64,000 nucleotides of DNA, taken from NCBI RefSeq assembly GCF_001427635.1, contig NZ_LMHA01000003.1, positions 62,001 through 126,000 on the forward strand, given 5' to 3'. How positions within the stretch are numbered: position 1 is the first letter of the stretch; each line of letters begins with the position of its first letter. This stretch comes from Pseudoxanthomonas sp. Root65 (GTDB lineage Bacteria; Pseudomonadota; Gammaproteobacteria; Xanthomonadales; Xanthomonadaceae). A program made the translations under genes and the position numbers. This document shows, in pieces, positions 62,854-64,000 of this stretch. The notes beneath the pieces were generated by a model. It had not been told where the DNA came from. It was given only the letters and a program-made list of their open reading frames with translations, and ran no database searches.

Positions 62854-64000
62854 ATGGATTCCAAGAAGACCCATTCGGCCGCACCGGCTTCCCTCTGGTC
62901 CGGCCGCGGCCTGGTGCTGCTCGGCATCGTGCTGTCCGCGTTCAACCTGCGCACGGCGGTGACTTCGCTGACGCCGCTGCTCGACATGCTGGGCGGGACG
63001 TTCGGATTCGGCGCCACCATGACCGGCGTGTTCGGCATGCTGCCGACGGCGGCGTTCGCGCTGTTCGGCGTGGCCACGCCGGCGCTGGCGCATCGCATCG
63101 GGCTGGAACGGACGGCGTTGCTGGCCATATTGCTGGCCATGCTGGGTCTGCTGCTGCGCAGCGCGGCGGGCGACACGACGGCATTGATGGCGGCCTCGCT
63201 GACCGCGCTGGCCGGCATGGGCATCGGCAACATCGTGCTGCCGCCGCTGGTGAAGCGCTACTTCGCCGATCGCGTGGGCACGGTCAGCACGCTGTACATC
63301 ACCGTGCTGCAGGCGGGCACCATCCTGCCGGCGCTGGTGGCGGTGCCGGTGATGGAAGCCGCGGGCTGGCGCATCTCGCTGGGCCTGTGGGCGGTGTTCG
63401 CAGCGGCGTCGGCGGTGCCGTGGTGCCTGGTGCTGTGGCGGGAACGACAGCGGACGTCCTCGCTCGCGCGGATGCATGACGCCGCGGTCACCGTCGACGA
63501 CGAAGCGCCCGAACTGGCGGCGCCGCGTCCGATCGGGCGCGCCTGGCGCTCACCGGTGGCGTGGGGCATGGCGCTGATGTTCGGCATGACCTCGCTGGTC
63601 ACGTATTCGATGTTCACCTGGTTGCCGAAGCTGCTGGTGGAAGCCGGCGGCACGCCGGCGCTGGGCGGCACGATGGTGGCGCTGTTCTCCACGCTCGGCC
63701 TGGTGGCGTCGCTCAGCATGCCGCTGATCGCGGTGCGCATGCGCAATCCCTTCATCGTGGTGGTGGTCTGTGCGGGCTTCTACTTCGTCGCGTTCGCCGG
63801 CCTGCTGCTGGCGCCTATGGCCGCACCGGCGCTGTGGGTCGCGCTGCTCGGGTTGGGGCCGAGCACGTTCCCGCTGTCGCTGACCATGATCAACCTGCGC
63901 ACGCGCACGCCGGAGGGTTCGGCGGCGCTGTCCGGCTTCATGCAGGGCGTGGGCTACTCGCTGTCCTGCGCCGGTCCGCTCGCCTTCGGCCTGCTGCACG
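62854..64000 (+). CDS. MFS transporter of the CynX/NimT type, C-terminus beyond window
   Basis: About 382 residues visible of an MFS permease, cut at the right edge. After a short polar start come some ten to eleven hydrophobic segments. LSAFNLRTAVTSLTPLLD at the first helix, FGMLPTAAFALFG and RIGLERTALLA mark the cyanate/2-nitroimidazole transporter family (CynX, NimT). No cyanase or carbonic anhydrase gene is nearby, so a cyanate role is not supported. Two starts are possible, ATG 62845 and ATG 62854; I prefer 62854. Diverges from the lipoprotein gene. Confidence 0.85.
   Translation, partial: MDSKKTHSAAPASLWSGRGLVLLGIVLSAFNLRTAVTSLTPLLDMLGGTFGFGATMTGVFGMLPTAAFALFGVATPALAHRIGLERTALLAILLAMLGLLLRSAAGDTTALMAASLTALAGMGIGNIVLPPLVKRYFADRVGTVSTLYITVLQAGTILPALVAVPVMEAAGWRISLGLWAVFAAASAVPWCLVLWRERQRTSSLARMHDAAVTVDDEAPELAAPRPIGRAWRSPVAWGMALMFGMTSLVTYSMFTWLPKLLVEAGGTPALGGTMVALFSTLGLVASLSMPLIAVRMRNPFIVVVVCAGFYFVAFAGLLLAPMAAPALWVALLGLGPSTFPLSLTMINLRTRTPEGSAALSGFMQGVGYSLSCAGPLAFGLLH

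Noticed and set aside
62854..64000. Cyanate detoxification cassette
   Set aside because: The MFS protein resembles CynX/NimT but there is no cyanase, carbonic anhydrase or cynR gene in the window.

Overview
The window is 64 kb of GC-rich chromosome with almost no non-coding space. Gene content, gene order and repeat types point to the Xanthomonadaceae (Xanthomonas, Stenotrophomonas, Pseudoxanthomonas or Lysobacter; Pseudoxanthomonas is my best guess, but the genus cannot be proved from this sequence). The evidence is a large TonB-dependent receptor, the order tpiA-secG-tRNA-Leu-nuoA..N-tRNA-fMet-rimP-nusA-infB-rbfA-truB-rpsO-pnp, a trpF/lysR-trpBA-accD block, and short GTAG-type palindromic repeats. 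I see no prophage, insertion sequence, CRISPR array or integrated plasmid. It is mostly core genome.

Layout. 1-3.3 kb: the start of an exported S9-type peptidase and a TonB-dependent receptor, both on the minus strand. 3.4-5.7 kb: Mrp/ApbC Fe-S carrier, dCTP deaminase and an RDD membrane protein. 5.75-11.55 kb: a tightly overlapped minus-strand operon of eight genes (dienelactone hydrolase, HIT protein, pxpB, pxpC, pxpA, DUF969, DUF979, pcp). It looks like a pyroglutamate (5-oxoproline) release, transport and opening unit. 11.7-18.9 kb: rimO, a DUF3025 gene, greB, a small exported protein, a HerA/YjgR-like ATPase, an MltD-type transglycosylase and psd. 19-25.8 kb: SCO protein, prmB, aroC, a D-2-hydroxyacid dehydrogenase, asd and fimV. 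25.9-32.6 kb: truA, trpF, a TrpI-like LysR regulator divergent from trpBA, accD and glmM. 32.7-36 kb: a 2-oxoglutarate/Fe(II) oxygenase, a short-chain dehydrogenase, tpiA and secG. 36-51.3 kb: tRNA-Leu and the complete 14-gene complex I operon nuoA-N, with nuoC and nuoD separate. 51.4-61 kb: initiator tRNA and the translation/RNA-processing operon rimP-nusA-infB-rbfA-truB-rpsO-pnp. 61-64 kb: an unrecognised large lipoprotein and the start of a CynX/NimT-type MFS transporter.

The genes are largely housekeeping: respiration (complex I), translation initiation and ribosome maturation, RNA decay, tryptophan and aspartate-family or aromatic amino acid synthesis, fatty acid and amino-sugar precursors, and cell-wall turnover. 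The accessory-looking pieces are the pyroglutamate operon, the lipoprotein at 61.0-62.7 kb and the intergenic repeats. These repeats are several GTAG hairpins, a 30-bp inverted repeat just before rbfA, and a tandem/inverted repeat plus an 18-bp hairpin at the end of the short-chain dehydrogenase gene. I found no clear new multi-gene system. The best leads are the pyroglutamate operon with its candidate two-part transporter, and the repeat structures that touch start and stop codons.
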